A stretch of DNA of 64,000 nt from Acuticoccus sediminis (GTDB lineage Bacteria; Pseudomonadota; Alphaproteobacteria; Rhizobiales; Amorphaceae). This document shows positions 1 to 9,109 of the stretch, one piece after another. Both the position numbers and the translations under genes were made by a program. A model generated the notes under the pieces. The model did no database searches. It was not told the origin of the DNA and saw only the letters and a list, made by a program, of their open reading frames with translations. The stretch covers positions 62,001 to 126,000 of the forward strand of contig NZ_QHHQ01000004.1 of assembly GCF_003258595.1 (NCBI RefSeq), in the 5' to 3' direction. Position 1 is the first letter of the stretch; every line of letters begins with the position of its first letter.

Positions 1-152
1 CCGATCGGCACCGCCTCGTCCGCCATCTTCACATGGAGCGCGTTGCGGTCCGCCTCGGAGAACACCGCGACGGTGGCGATCCCCATCCGGCGGGCCGTGC
101 GGATGACACGGCAGGCGATCTCGCCGCGATTGGCGATGAGGAGCTTCTTCAT
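1..152 (-). CDS. mccA: Biotin carboxylase subunit of acyl-CoA (methylcrotonyl-CoA) carboxylase, N-terminal part only
   Basis: Only the first 50 codons lie in the window; the gene runs off the left edge. The visible start reads [20 protein letters not shown], the N-terminal signature of the ATP-grasp biotin carboxylase fold (LIANRGEIA, then a Rossmann-like segment). The family carboxylates the biotin prosthetic group with ATP and bicarbonate for transfer to an acyl-CoA. Assignment to methylcrotonyl-CoA carboxylase alpha rests on context: mccB and ivd lie upstream in the same operon. Its ATG overlaps the stop of the preceding small gene as ATGA, which implies translational coupling. The biotinyl domain cannot be checked here. 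Confidence 0.85.
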   Translation of the reverse strand, partial: MKKLLIANRGEIACRVIRTARRMGIATVAVFSEADRNALHVKMADEAVPI

Positions 153-505
153 CGTCTGGCGTCCTGCTCGAGGGGTTGGCCGTTGCACGTGACCAGGGTC
201 AGCCGTTCTTCCGCGTCCTCGTCCTCGTGTCGGCCGAACCGCAGGATGGCGACCGTATTGACCGTCGGCGAACAGACGAGGGGATCGTCCTCGAGGATCG
301 GTCGAACCATCTCGAAGAGGGCTTCCGCGTCGTGCGCGTCGAGGTAGAGCGCGCCGCCGCTTCCGTCGGCAGCGATATCGTTGCCGTCGATCTCGCCAAT
401 CCCGCTCTCCTCCACGACGGGGAAAAGGCGGTCTTCCAGGTCGTCCAGCGCGTCCAGCGTGATGCCGGCGCCGAGGAAGGTCAGGACCAGGACGTGTTCG
501 AACAT
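149..505 (-). CDS. Conserved acidic hypothetical protein between mccB and mccA
   Basis: A 118-residue acidic protein, soluble by appearance, with no signal peptide or membrane segment. It begins [14 protein letters not shown] and contains the motif [21 protein letters not shown] near the C terminus. It starts 7 bases after mccB and its stop overlaps the mccA start as ATGA, so it is almost certainly co-translated with the two carboxylase subunits. I do not recognise a named family. Its position suggests an assembly, stability or regulatory role in the carboxylase, but that is inference from neighbourhood only. Confidence 0.75.
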   Translation of the reverse strand: MFEHVLVLTFLGAGITLDALDDLEDRLFPVVEESGIGEIDGNDIAADGSGGALYLDAHDAEALFEMVRPILEDDPLVCSPTVNTVAILRFGRHEDEDAEERLTLVTCNGQPLEQDARR

Positions 506-512
506 CGCCGCC

Positions 513-2120
513 TCACATCCGGAAGAGGCCGAACCGGGTGTCCGGGATCGGCGCGTTGAGGGTGGCGGCCAGAGACAGGCCGAGCGTGTCGCGCGTCTTC
601 ACCGGGTCGACGATGCCGTCGTCCCAGAGGCGCGCGGAGGCGTAGAGGGGGTTGGACTGGCGCTCGAACATGTCGATGGTGGGCTGCTTGAAGGCCGCCT
701 CCTCCTCGTCCGACCATGTGCCGCCGCGCCGCTCGATGCCGTCGCGCCGGACGATGGCGAGAACCCGCGCGGCCTGCTCGCCGCCCATGACGGCGATGCG
801 CGAGTTCGGCCACGTCCACAGGAAGCGCGGCTGGTAGGCGCGGCCGGCCATGCCGTAGTTGCCCGCCCCGTAGGAGCCGCCGATCAGCATGGTGATCTTC
901 GGCACCGCCGTGGTGGAGACCGCCGTCACCAGCTTGGCGCCGTGCTTGGCGATGCCGCCCGCCTCGTAGGCCCGGCCGACCATGAAGCCGGTGATGTTCT
1001 GCAGGAAGACCAGCGGGATCTTCTGCTGCGAGCAAAGCTCCACGAAGTGGGCGCCCTTCATCGAGCTTTCCGCGAACAGCACGCCGTTGTTGGCGATGAT
1101 GCCGACCGGAATGCCCCAGATGTGGGCGAAGCCGCAGACGAGCGTGGTGCCGTAACGGGCCTTGAACTCGTCGAAGCGCGAGCCGTCGACGACGCGGGCG
1201 ATCACCTCGCGCACGTCGTAGGGCGTCTTCGGATCGGCGGGGACGATGCCCATGATCTCGGCGGGGTCGTAGTGCGGCGGCTCGGGCGTCGCGAGGACGA
1301 CGGACCCGGGCCGCGGCTGGGCGCGGTTGGCGACCGCCCGGCGCGCGAGCTCCAGGGCGTGGACGTCGTCGGTGGCGAGGTGGTCGGCAACGCCCGAGAG
1401 GCGCGTGTGCACGTCACCGCCGCCGAGGTCCTCCGCCGTCACGATCTCTCCCGTCGCCGCACGCACCAGCGGCGGGCCGGCGAGGAAGATGGTGCCCTGC
1501 CTGGCGACGATGATGGTCTCGTCGCTCATTGCCGGCACGTAGGCGCCGCCGGCCGTGCAGGAGCCCATCACGACGGCGATCTGGGGGATCCCCTTCGCCG
1601 ACATGCGCGCCTGATTGTAGAAGATGCGGCCGAAGTGGTCGCGGTCCGGGAACACCTCGTCCTGGTTGGGAAGGTTCGCCCCGCCCGAGTCCACGAGGTA
1701 GACGCACGGGAGATTGTTCTCCTCGGCGATCTCCTGCGCGCGAAGGTGCTTCTTCACGGTGACGGGGTAGTAGGTGCCGCCCTTCACCGTCGCGTCGTTG
1801 GCGAGCACCATCACCTCGCGGCCCATGACGCGGCCGATGCCGGCGATGGCCCCCGCCGCCGGCACCTCGTCGCCGTACATCCCGTTCGCCGCGAAGAGGC
1901 CGATCTCGAGGAACGGCGAGCCGGGATCGAGGAGCCCCTGCACGCGGTCGCGCGGCAGGAGCTTGCCGCGCTTGAGGTGCCGCTCGCGCGCCGCCTCGCC
2001 GCCGCCGGCGATGGCCGTCTCGGCGACGGCACGGGCCACGTCGAACTGCGCCTGCATGGCGGCGCGGTTGGTGGCGAACGCCTCGGACCGGGCGGAGATG
2101 GCTGAGGTCAGGATCGTCAT
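513..2120 (-). CDS. mccB: Methylcrotonyl-CoA carboxylase beta (carboxyltransferase) subunit
   Basis: A 535-residue carboxyltransferase, the usual length of MccB. The two crotonase-like lobes are visible. The N lobe has [19 protein letters not shown] and [16 protein letters not shown]; the C lobe has [17 protein letters not shown] and [20 protein letters not shown], the last two being the acyl-CoA and biotin oxyanion regions. With MccA it makes 3-methylglutaconyl-CoA from 3-methylcrotonyl-CoA in leucine degradation, acting in the cytosol. It follows ivd by 90 bases. An AGGGGG Shine-Dalgarno lies upstream of the ATG. Geranyl-CoA carboxylase is a homologue, but the adjacent isovaleryl-CoA dehydrogenase favours MCC. 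Confidence 0.93.
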   Translation of the reverse strand: MTILTSAISARSEAFATNRAAMQAQFDVARAVAETAIAGGGEAARERHLKRGKLLPRDRVQGLLDPGSPFLEIGLFAANGMYGDEVPAAGAIAGIGRVMGREVMVLANDATVKGGTYYPVTVKKHLRAQEIAEENNLPCVYLVDSGGANLPNQDEVFPDRDHFGRIFYNQARMSAKGIPQIAVVMGSCTAGGAYVPAMSDETIIVARQGTIFLAGPPLVRAATGEIVTAEDLGGGDVHTRLSGVADHLATDDVHALELARRAVANRAQPRPGSVVLATPEPPHYDPAEIMGIVPADPKTPYDVREVIARVVDGSRFDEFKARYGTTLVCGFAHIWGIPVGIIANNGVLFAESSMKGAHFVELCSQQKIPLVFLQNITGFMVGRAYEAGGIAKHGAKLVTAVSTTAVPKITMLIGGSYGAGNYGMAGRAYQPRFLWTWPNSRIAVMGGEQAARVLAIVRRDGIERRGGTWSDEEEAAFKQPTIDMFERQSNPLYASARLWDDGIVDPVKTRDTLGLSLAATLNAPIPDTRFGLFRM

Positions 2121-2210
2121 GAAACCCCCTTGGCGGCGCGGCAGGCGGCCGTGCGGGCACGGCCGGGAACCGCGCGGGGACGGAGCGGAAGGTTGGACAT
2201 GGCCGGCGCC

Positions 2211-3374
2211 TTACGCCGTCTCGGCGAAGAGCTCGCGGCCGATCAGCATGCGGCGGATCTCGGAGGTGCCGGCGCCGATCTCGTAGAGCTTGGCGTCGCG
2301 CAGCAGGCGGCCGGTCGGGTACTCGTTGATGTAGCCGTTGCCGCCCAGCGCCTGGATCGCCTCCAGCGCCATCTGCGTGGCCTTCTCGGCCGCGTAGAGG
2401 ATGCATCCGGCGGCGTCCTTGCGGGACGTCTCGCCCCGGTCGCAGGCGGCGGCCACCGCGTAGACGTAGGCGCGGCAGGCGTTCATCGTGACGTACATGT
2501 CCGCGAGCTTGCCCTGCATCAGCTGGAACTCGCCGATGGGCTTTCCGAACTGCTCGCGCTCGTGGACGTAGGGCACCACCACGTCGAGGCAGGCTGCCAT
2601 GATGCCGAGCGGCCCGGCGGCCAGCACCACGCGCTCGTAATCGAGCCCCGACATCAGGACGCGCACGCCGCCCCCTTCCTCGCCGAGGATGCTCTCGTAG
2701 GGGACCTCGCAGTTCTCGAACACCAGTTCGCAGGTGTTGGAGCCGCGCATGCCGAGCTTGTCGAGCTTCTGGGCGGTGGTGAAGCCGGCCATGCCCTTCT
2801 CGATCAGGAAGGCGGTGATGCCCTTAGGCCCGGCGTCCGGATCGGTCTTGGCGTAGACGACCAGCGTGGACGCGTCCGGCCCGTTGGTGATCCACATCTT
2901 GGTGCCGTTGAGGATGAAGCGGTCGTTGCGCTTCTCGGCCCGCAGCTTCATCGAGACGACGTCCGACCCCGCGCCCGGCTCCGACATCGCCAGCGAGCCG
3001 ACGTGCTCGCCGGAGATGAGGCCCGGAAGATACTTCGCCTTCTGCTCGGCGGTCCCGTTGCGGCGGATCTGGTTGACGCACAGGTTGGAGTGCGCGCCGT
3101 AGGAAAGGCCGACGGAGGCCGAGGCGCGGGAGATCTCCTCGATGGCGACGCAGTGGGCGAGGTAGCCCATCCCCGAGCCGCCGAGCTCCTCCTCCACCGT
3201 GATGCCGAGGAGGCCGAGCTCGCCCATCTCGCGCCACAGCTCCATCGGGAACTCGTTGGTCGCGTCGATCTCGGCCGCGCGCGGGGCGATCCGCTCCTGC
3301 GCGAAGCGGTGCGTCATCTCGCGCAGGGCGTCGATATCCTCGCCGAGCGCGAAGTTCATGGTCTTGTCGAACAC
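2211..3374 (-). CDS. ivd: Isovaleryl-CoA dehydrogenase
   Basis: A 387-residue acyl-CoA dehydrogenase. The FAD/substrate motifs are [11 protein letters not shown] (residues 129-139) and MWITNG; the C-terminal segment has [22 protein letters not shown]. The catalytic base appears to be Glu247 in [12 protein letters not shown], the position used by isovaleryl-CoA dehydrogenases rather than the C-terminal Glu of most of the family. It oxidises isovaleryl-CoA to 3-methylcrotonyl-CoA, the MccAB substrate, passing electrons to ETF. I chose the GTG at 3374 because GGGAGGAG lies just upstream; the next ATG (3359) is poorly spaced. The start overlaps the end of tetR by 19 bases. Confidence 0.93.
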   Translation of the reverse strand: MFDKTMNFALGEDIDALREMTHRFAQERIAPRAAEIDATNEFPMELWREMGELGLLGITVEEELGGSGMGYLAHCVAIEEISRASASVGLSYGAHSNLCVNQIRRNGTAEQKAKYLPGLISGEHVGSLAMSEPGAGSDVVSMKLRAEKRNDRFILNGTKMWITNGPDASTLVVYAKTDPDAGPKGITAFLIEKGMAGFTTAQKLDKLGMRGSNTCELVFENCEVPYESILGEEGGGVRVLMSGLDYERVVLAAGPLGIMAACLDVVVPYVHEREQFGKPIGEFQLMQGKLADMYVTMNACRAYVYAVAAACDRGETSRKDAAGCILYAAEKATQMALEAIQALGGNGYINEYPTGRLLRDAKLYEIGAGTSEIRRMLIGRELFAETA

Positions 3375-4000
3375 AGGCTCCTCCCGGCGCCGGTCTCGAG
3401 GCCGACGCTCCGTAGTGTCATCTCAACATAAATCTCGGCGATGGTCTCACGCGAGAGGCGGCCGCCCTCGCGGTACCACGTGGTCACGCCCGTCAGCATG
3501 GCGATGAGCGCCCGGGCGCCGACATTGACGTCGGGCACCTGGAAGACGCCGGCCTCGACGCCGTCGGCGAGGATCTGGCGGACCGCCAGCTCGTAGCGGC
3601 GGCGCATGGCGTTGACGGCGGCGAAATTGTCCTCCTCCAGGCTGCGCAGCTCCATGTACGCGATGAAGACCGCGGTCGCCTGGTCGAAGTGGTGGGCGAT
3701 GTGGAAGCGGGCGAAGTTGGCGAGGCGCTCCGTCGGCGGCGCGTCCTCGAGCCGTGCCTCCTCCCAGGCGTCGAGCAGGCTCTCCATGTGGGTGACCATG
3801 AGATCGGCCAGGATCGCCTGCTTGGACGGGAAGTGGTTGTAGATCGCGCTCTGGCGGATGCCGACGGCGCCGGCGATATCGCGCATGGACACCGCGCCGT
3901 AGCTCTTCCGGGCGAACAGACGCTCGGCGGCTTGGCGGATGACCTCGCGGGTGCCTTGGCTTTTATCGAGCATGTCCGCATCCAGTGAACGATCGTTCAT
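3356..4000 (-). CDS. TetR/AcrR-family regulator of the leucine-degradation operon
   Basis: A 214-residue TetR-type repressor. The N-terminal helix-turn-helix spans about residues 18-65, with [20 protein letters not shown], then [22 protein letters not shown]. The C-terminal ligand-binding half is variable. It is first in the operon tetR-ivd-mccB-orf-mccA and overlaps ivd. The ATG at 4000 has a GAGG directly upstream. However, a perfect TTGACA at 4024-4019 and a palindrome at 3986-3999 could make the internal ATG at 3973 the true start. It probably senses an acyl-CoA intermediate and represses its own operon; both are inference. Confidence 0.88.
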   Translation of the reverse strand: MNDRSLDADMLDKSQGTREVIRQAAERLFARKSYGAVSMRDIAGAVGIRQSAIYNHFPSKQAILADLMVTHMESLLDAWEEARLEDAPPTERLANFARFHIAHHFDQATAVFIAYMELRSLEEDNFAAVNAMRRRYELAVRQILADGVEAGVFQVPDVNVGARALIAMLTGVTTWYREGGRLSRETIAEIYVEMTLRSVGLETGAGRSLCSTRP

Positions 4001-4024
4001 TCACCTCTTGAACCTCCGTGTCAA
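3986..4024 (-). promoter_or_regulatory. Candidate tetR-ivd-mcc promoter and TetR operator
   Basis: TGAACGATCGTTCA at 3986-3999 is a perfect 14-base palindrome. On the minus strand a consensus TTGACA (-35) sits at 4024-4019, placing the palindrome around the -10/+1 region. This geometry fits autorepression by TetR. The palindrome also overlaps the first codons if the ATG at 4000 is used. Confidence 0.5.
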
Positions 4025-4281
4025 GCATGGCAGGGTTGCGGCGTTCGAATGGCTCATGCAACGCCATAGGCCAAGCCGATGACGTTCGGACACCGCGTTT
4101 CGACGGCGCGGCGGACCACCACAAGCCGCCGCTCCCGACCCTGTGACGATCTGTGTGAAAGGGCCCGCTGCACCCCGGGGGACGGGGTGCGCGGCTCTGG
4201 CGGACGGCAGACGCATCCCCGCCGCGAGGCGGACCAACAGCCGAGAGTCCCGCAAAGAGGGCCACGGCAGGGAGGACGAAT

Positions 4282-5103
4282 TTGGAGCCTGGCGAGTCGC
4301 TGCTCGACGTGCGCGATGTGTCGCTCCGCTTCGGCGGCGTGCGGGCACTGACGAACGTCTCGTTCACCGTCAACAAGGGCGAGGTGTTCTCGATCATCGG
4401 TCCCAACGGGGCCGGCAAGACCTCGATGCTGAACTGCATTTCCGGCCGCTACAGGCCGACCGAGGGCGACGTGCAGTTCAAGGGCGCCTCGCTGCTGAAG
4501 CGGTCGATCAATGATCGCGCCCGGCTCGGCATCGGCCGCACGTTCCAGAACCTCGCCCTGTTCGGCCACATGTCGGTGCTCGACAACATCCTCGTCGGCC
4601 GCCACCACCTGCTCAAGAACAACGTCCTCACCGGGATGCTCTACTGGGTCGGCGGCGCGCGGCGGGAGGAGCTCGCCGAACGGCGGCGCGTCGAGGAGAT
4701 CATCGACTTCCTCGAGATCCAGCATGTGCGCGGCGAGCCGGCGGGCACCCTCTCCTACGGCCTCAGGAAGCGCGTCGAGCTGGCGCGCGCCATGGCGATC
4801 GAGCCCGAACTCATCCTCCTCGACGAGCCGATGGCCGGCATGAACCTCGAGGAGAAGGAGGACATGGCCCGCTACATCATCGCTCTCTCCGAGGAGTTCG
4901 GCATGACCACCGTCATGATCGAGCACGACATGGGCGTCGTGATGGACCTCTCCGACCGCGTCATCGTCCTCGACTTCGGCCAGAAGATCGCCGGCGGCAC
5001 GCCCGCGGAGGTGCTGGCCGACGAGCACGTGAAGAAGGCCTACCTCGGCGAGGAGGACGAGATGCTGGACGCCCTCGCCTCCTCCGAGATGGAGGGCGTT
5101 TGA
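4282..5103 (+). CDS. HAAT-family ABC transporter ATP-binding protein (LivG-like)
   Basis: A 273-residue ABC ATPase. Walker A is GPNGAGKTS (about residues 40-48), Walker B is LILLDEPMAGMN, and the H-loop is IEHDM. The signature reads LSYGLRKRVELARA, a LivG-type variant of LSGGQ. It energises import through the LivH/LivM-like permeases downstream. The start is TTG at 4282, supported by a GGAGG six bases upstream; no ATG fits. Its stop overlaps the ligase start (TGATG). The 281-base leader to the divergent tetR contains a hairpin GCACCCC/GGGGTGC at 4170-4190. Substrate is unknown; branched-chain amino acids or organic acids are possible. Confidence 0.9.
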   Translation: MEPGESLLDVRDVSLRFGGVRALTNVSFTVNKGEVFSIIGPNGAGKTSMLNCISGRYRPTEGDVQFKGASLLKRSINDRARLGIGRTFQNLALFGHMSVLDNILVGRHHLLKNNVLTGMLYWVGGARREELAERRRVEEIIDFLEIQHVRGEPAGTLSYGLRKRVELARAMAIEPELILLDEPMAGMNLEEKEDMARYIIALSEEFGMTTVMIEHDMGVVMDLSDRVIVLDFGQKIAGGTPAEVLADEHVKKAYLGEEDEMLDALASSEMEGV

Positions 5104-7088
5104 TGGCCCGCCTCGACATCGCCGGCGACGAGATCGCCTGGGGCCCGGCCCCCGCCAGGGTCGCCGAGTGCGACACGCTCCCCAAGCTCCTCCGCCGCAA
5201 CGCGTCCGGCCACCCGGCCGACGTCGCGCAGCGCGAGAAGGAGTTCGGCATCTGGATCGAGTACGACTGGGCCGCGGTCGAGGACCACGTCTCGGCCATG
5301 GCCGCCGCGTTCGCCGCACTGGGGCTCGGCCCGGGCGACGTGGTCGCGCTGATCGGCGACAACCGGCCCGAGTGGGTCTGGGGCGAGGTCGCCGCGCACG
5401 CCTGCCGCGCCATGAGCCTCGGCGTCTACCGCGACGCCCTCGAGGATGAGATCCGCCACCTCTTCGGCCATGCCGAGCCGAAGATCGTCGTCGCCGAGGA
5501 CGAGGAGCAGGTCGACAAGCTGCTGGCGCTCGGCGACGCCATCCCCTCCGTGCAGGTGATCGTCTACACCGACGACCGCGGCATGCGGAAATACGACGAC
5601 CCCCGCCTGATCGACATCCGCGCGCTCGAGACGTCCGGCCGCGAGGCGCTGATCGCCCATCCGGACCGCTGGTCGCAGATGGTGGACGCGACGCGCGGCG
5701 AGGACGTCGCGGTGCTGTGCACCACCTCCGGCACGACCTCGAGCCCGAAGCTCGCGATGTGGACCTCGGCGGCGCTCCTCGGCCACGCCGAGACGTACCT
5801 GCGCGCCGACCCGCGCGGCCCGAACGACGAGTACGTCGCGGTGCTCCCGCTCTCCTGGGTGATGGAGCAGATGTACTCCGTCGCCTGGAACTTCCTCGCC
5901 CGGATGAGGGTCAACTTCGTCGAGGAGGAGGCCACCACGATGGCCGACCTGCGCGAGATCGGCCCGACCTTCGTCCTCTTCAGCCCCCGCGTCTGGGAGC
6001 AGGTCGCCGCCGACATCCGCGCGCGCATCATGGACACCACGCGCTGGAAGCGGGCGATCTACGACTGGGGCGTGAAGAAGGGCATGGCCGCCGCCGAGCT
6101 GCACCGCCGGTCGGCCGCCGCCGACGCGCTGCTCTTCCGCCACCTGCGCGACCGGCTCGGCTTCTCGCGCCTCAAGTCGGCCGCGACAGGCGGCGCGGCG
6201 ATGGGGCCCGACACCTTCCGCTTCTTCGAGGCGATGGGCGTCCCGCTGAAGCAGCTCTACGGACAGACCGAGGCGCTCGGCGCCCACACGATCCACAAGG
6301 CCGGCGACGTCGACAACGAGACCGTCGGCTATCCGATGCCGGGCGTCACTCTCACGATCCGCGACCCCGACGCCGAGGGCCTCGGGGAGATCCTCGTGCG
6401 GCACCCGCACATGATGACGGCCTACTACCGCAACGAGGAGGCCTCGGCGGAGAGCTTCACCGACGACGGCTGGTTCCAGACCGGCGACGCGGGCTACCTG
6501 ACCGAGGGACGCCAGCTCGTCGTCGTCGACCGCATCAAGGACCTCTCGACGACGTCGAAGGGCGTGCGCTTCTCGCCCCAGTTCATCGAGAACAAGCTCA
6601 AGTTCTCGACCTACGTCGCCGAGGCGGTGATCCTCGGCAAGGACCGGCCGTACCTCGCGGCGATGATCTGCATCCGCTTCCCGATCCTCGCCAAGTGGGC
6701 GGAGGAGCGGAAGATCTCGTTCACCACCTACTCCGACCTCGCCTCCCGCAAGGAGGTGTACGACGTCCTTCGCCAGGAGGTGGAGCGGGTGAACGCGACG
6801 CTCCCAGAGCACCAGCGGATCGCCAAGTTCCTGCTCCTCTACAAGGAGCTCGACGCGGACGACGGCGAGCTGACGCGCACCAAGAAGGTGCGCCGCGGCG
6901 TCATCGCCGAGAAATACGAAACCATCATCGAAACGATCTACTCGGGCGCCGATCACGTCGACATCGACACGGTGATCCACTTCCAGGACGGCTCGAAGCA
7001 GCGCGTGGTAACGACGCTCGCCATCGAGACGCTGAAGAGCGCGCCGGAGCCCGAGGCGCACCGTGCCCATGGGGAGGCGGCAGAGTGA
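5103..7088 (+). CDS. AMP-binding acyl-CoA ligase (long-chain/FadD-like)
   Basis: A 661-residue adenylate-forming ligase. The phosphate loop is TTSGTTSSPK (a Ser where many family members have Gly), A5 is QLYGQTEALG, A7 is WFQTGDAGYL, A8 is VVVDRIKDL, and A10 includes TRTKKVRR. Such enzymes activate a carboxylic acid to acyl-AMP and then acyl-CoA in the cytosol. The long form with an A8-A10 C-terminal extension resembles long-chain/bubblegum-type ligases. It is embedded between the livG-like ATPase and the livH-like permease with TGATG and GTGA overlaps, so the imported compound is probably its substrate. A TTG three bases before the chosen ATG is also possible. Confidence 0.88.
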   Translation: MARLDIAGDEIAWGPAPARVAECDTLPKLLRRNASGHPADVAQREKEFGIWIEYDWAAVEDHVSAMAAAFAALGLGPGDVVALIGDNRPEWVWGEVAAHACRAMSLGVYRDALEDEIRHLFGHAEPKIVVAEDEEQVDKLLALGDAIPSVQVIVYTDDRGMRKYDDPRLIDIRALETSGREALIAHPDRWSQMVDATRGEDVAVLCTTSGTTSSPKLAMWTSAALLGHAETYLRADPRGPNDEYVAVLPLSWVMEQMYSVAWNFLARMRVNFVEEEATTMADLREIGPTFVLFSPRVWEQVAADIRARIMDTTRWKRAIYDWGVKKGMAAAELHRRSAAADALLFRHLRDRLGFSRLKSAATGGAAMGPDTFRFFEAMGVPLKQLYGQTEALGAHTIHKAGDVDNETVGYPMPGVTLTIRDPDAEGLGEILVRHPHMMTAYYRNEEASAESFTDDGWFQTGDAGYLTEGRQLVVVDRIKDLSTTSKGVRFSPQFIENKLKFSTYVAEAVILGKDRPYLAAMICIRFPILAKWAEERKISFTTYSDLASRKEVYDVLRQEVERVNATLPEHQRIAKFLLLYKELDADDGELTRTKKVRRGVIAEKYETIIETIYSGADHVDIDTVIHFQDGSKQRVVTTLAIETLKSAPEPEAHRAHGEAAE

Positions 7089-7978
7089 ACAGCGAGCTTT
7101 TGGTCCAGCTCCTCGTCAACGGGGTGATCGTGGGGATGCTCTACGGCGTCGTCGCGATGTGCTTCGTGCTCATCTACAAGTCCACGCAGGTGGTGAACTT
7201 CGCGCAGGGCGAGTTCGTGGTCCTCGGCGCCTGGGTCTGCCTGTCGCTGGTGATCCAGATGGGGCTGCCGTTCTGGCTCGCCTTCATCTTCAGCCTCGTC
7301 TTCATGATGCTCTTCGGCATCCTCGTCCAGGTGGTGCTGCTGCGCCCGCTGGTGGGCGAGCCGATCATCTCCATCATCATGGCGACCATCGGCCTCTCGA
7401 TCTTCATGCAGGCGCTGATGAACTGGATCTGGGGCAACAACGCGGTGCGCTTCCCACCGGTGTTCGACCAGGGCACGGTCTCCATCGGCGGCCTCAACGT
7501 CGAGACCGCCTACCTGATGAGCCTCGTGCTGTCGCTCATCGTGATGGGCCTCTTCTTCTGGTTCTTCCGCTACTCGCGGTGGGGCCTCGCGATGCGCGCG
7601 ACCGCCTACAACCAGCAGGTCGCCCAGTCACTCGGCGTCTCGGTCGGACAGGTGTTCGCGATGGCGTGGGCGATCTCGGCGGTCGTGTCCGGGATCGCCG
7701 GCGTCGTCATCGGCCTCGTCTCGGCGGTCTCCAACAGCCTCGCGATCATCGGCATCAAGGTCTTCCCGGCGGTGATCGTCGGCGGGCTCGACTCCATCGT
7801 CGGCGCGATCGTCGGCGGCCTGACCATCGGGCTCCTCGAAAACATGGCCGAGTTCGCGGACGGGCAGTACCTCCACTGGGGCAACATGTACCAGGTCGCG
7901 CCGTTCTACGTGCTGATCGTCATCCTGATGATCCGCCCCTACGGCCTCTTCGGTACGCCGGACATCGAGCGGGTCTGA
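7085..7978 (+). CDS. HAAT ABC transporter permease (LivH-like)
   Basis: A 297-residue, very hydrophobic permease starting at GTG 7085, which overlaps the ligase stop as GTGA. It has about eight membrane helices and the LivH hallmarks NGVIVGMLYGVVAM at the N terminus, VVNFAQGEFVVLGAW, and IVGGLDSIVGAIVGG near the C terminus. It forms the inner-membrane channel with the LivM-like protein that follows after one base. Family assignment is firm; substrate is not. Confidence 0.92.
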   Translation: MNSELLVQLLVNGVIVGMLYGVVAMCFVLIYKSTQVVNFAQGEFVVLGAWVCLSLVIQMGLPFWLAFIFSLVFMMLFGILVQVVLLRPLVGEPIISIIMATIGLSIFMQALMNWIWGNNAVRFPPVFDQGTVSIGGLNVETAYLMSLVLSLIVMGLFFWFFRYSRWGLAMRATAYNQQVAQSLGVSVGQVFAMAWAISAVVSGIAGVVIGLVSAVSNSLAIIGIKVFPAVIVGGLDSIVGAIVGGLTIGLLENMAEFADGQYLHWGNMYQVAPFYVLIVILMIRPYGLFGTPDIERV

Positions 7979-7979
7979 G

Positions 7980-9041
7980 ATGGCGCACGTCCCCAATCCC
8001 CGCCCGGCCGGCGACTTCCGCACCTCCTACGCGGCCGACACGTCCCTCTTCCGCACGCACCTCGAAAGCCGGCTGACGCTGCTTCTCGTCCTGGCGGCGC
8101 TCACGGTGCCGCTGTGGGGCTCGAACTACCTCCTCAGCCAGATGATCCTCATCGGGATCTACGGCATCGCCGCGCTGGGGCTGAACGTCCTCACCGGCAT
8201 GACGGGGCAGATCTCGCTCGGCCACGGCGCCTTCTTCGGCTTCGGCGCGTTCGCGTCCGCCTACTTCGCCTCCAAGGGCATCCCGGTGCTGATCGCGATG
8301 CCGCTCGCGGGGCTGCTGACCACCGCGGTCGGGATGATCTTCGGCATTCCGGCGGCGCGGCTGAAGGGGCTCTACCTCGCCATCGCGACGCTCGCCTCGC
8401 AGTTCATCCTGCAGGACTTCTTCGCCCGCGCGGCCTGGTTCACCGGCGGTCCCTACGGCGCGCTCGCCGAGACGGCGTCGCTGTTCGGCCTCATGATCAA
8501 CAACGACGCGCGGTATTTCTACCTCGTCCTCTTCTGGGTGGTGGTGTCGTTCCTGGCCGTCTCCAACCTGACCCGCACGCGGGACGGGCGGGCGCTGGTC
8601 GCGGTCCGGGACCACTACCTGTCGGCGGAAATGATGGGGATCAACCTCACCCGCTACCGGATCATGAGCTTCGGCATCTCGTCCTTCTTCGCCGGGATCG
8701 CGGGGGCGCTCTACGGGCACTACCTCGGCTTCGTCTCCGGCGAAGGGTTCACGATCCTGCTGTCCATCGAGTTCCTGGCGATGATCATCATCGGCGGCCT
8801 CGGCTCGGTGTCGGGATCGCTGCTCGGCGCGGCCTTCATCCTCCTGCTGCCGCAGGCGATGGAGGTGTTCGCCAACGGCATGGCCGGCGTCTTCCCCTCG
8901 ATCGCGCAGGGCACCGCGTACATCAAGCAGATGTCGGTCGGCGCGGCGATCGTCCTCTTCCTCGTCCTGGAGCCGGAAGGGCTCATCCATCGCTGGCGGC
9001 TGATGCGCGCCTCCTGGAAGCTCTTCCCCTTCTCGCACTGA
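7980..9041 (+). CDS. HAAT ABC transporter permease (LivM-like)
   Basis: A 353-residue polytopic inner-membrane protein. LivM motifs include GIAALGLNVLTGMTGQISLGH, FGIPAARLKGLYLAIATLA, and IIGGLGSVSGSLLGAAF. It is slightly longer than typical LivM because of an N-terminal cytoplasmic segment of about 45 residues. It starts one base after the LivH-like stop and pairs with it. Transport is inward and driven by the two ATPases of the cluster. Confidence 0.92.
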   Translation: MAHVPNPRPAGDFRTSYAADTSLFRTHLESRLTLLLVLAALTVPLWGSNYLLSQMILIGIYGIAALGLNVLTGMTGQISLGHGAFFGFGAFASAYFASKGIPVLIAMPLAGLLTTAVGMIFGIPAARLKGLYLAIATLASQFILQDFFARAAWFTGGPYGALAETASLFGLMINNDARYFYLVLFWVVVSFLAVSNLTRTRDGRALVAVRDHYLSAEMMGINLTRYRIMSFGISSFFAGIAGALYGHYLGFVSGEGFTILLSIEFLAMIIIGGLGSVSGSLLGAAFILLLPQAMEVFANGMAGVFPSIAQGTAYIKQMSVGAAIVLFLVLEPEGLIHRWRLMRASWKLFPFSH

Positions 9042-9109
9042 CCCTAAAGACCGGGCGGCGCGCGGCAGCCATCCGGTCCCAACCACAAGCCGCATCGATG
9101 GGAGAACGC

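Noticed and set aside
381-2105. A 574-codon plus-strand frame opposite mccB
   Set aside because: No family features and antisense to a clear carboxyltransferase gene.
5040-7070. A 676-codon open frame on the minus strand opposite the FadD-like ligase
   Set aside because: Shadow frame; the ligase on the plus strand has all adenylation motifs.
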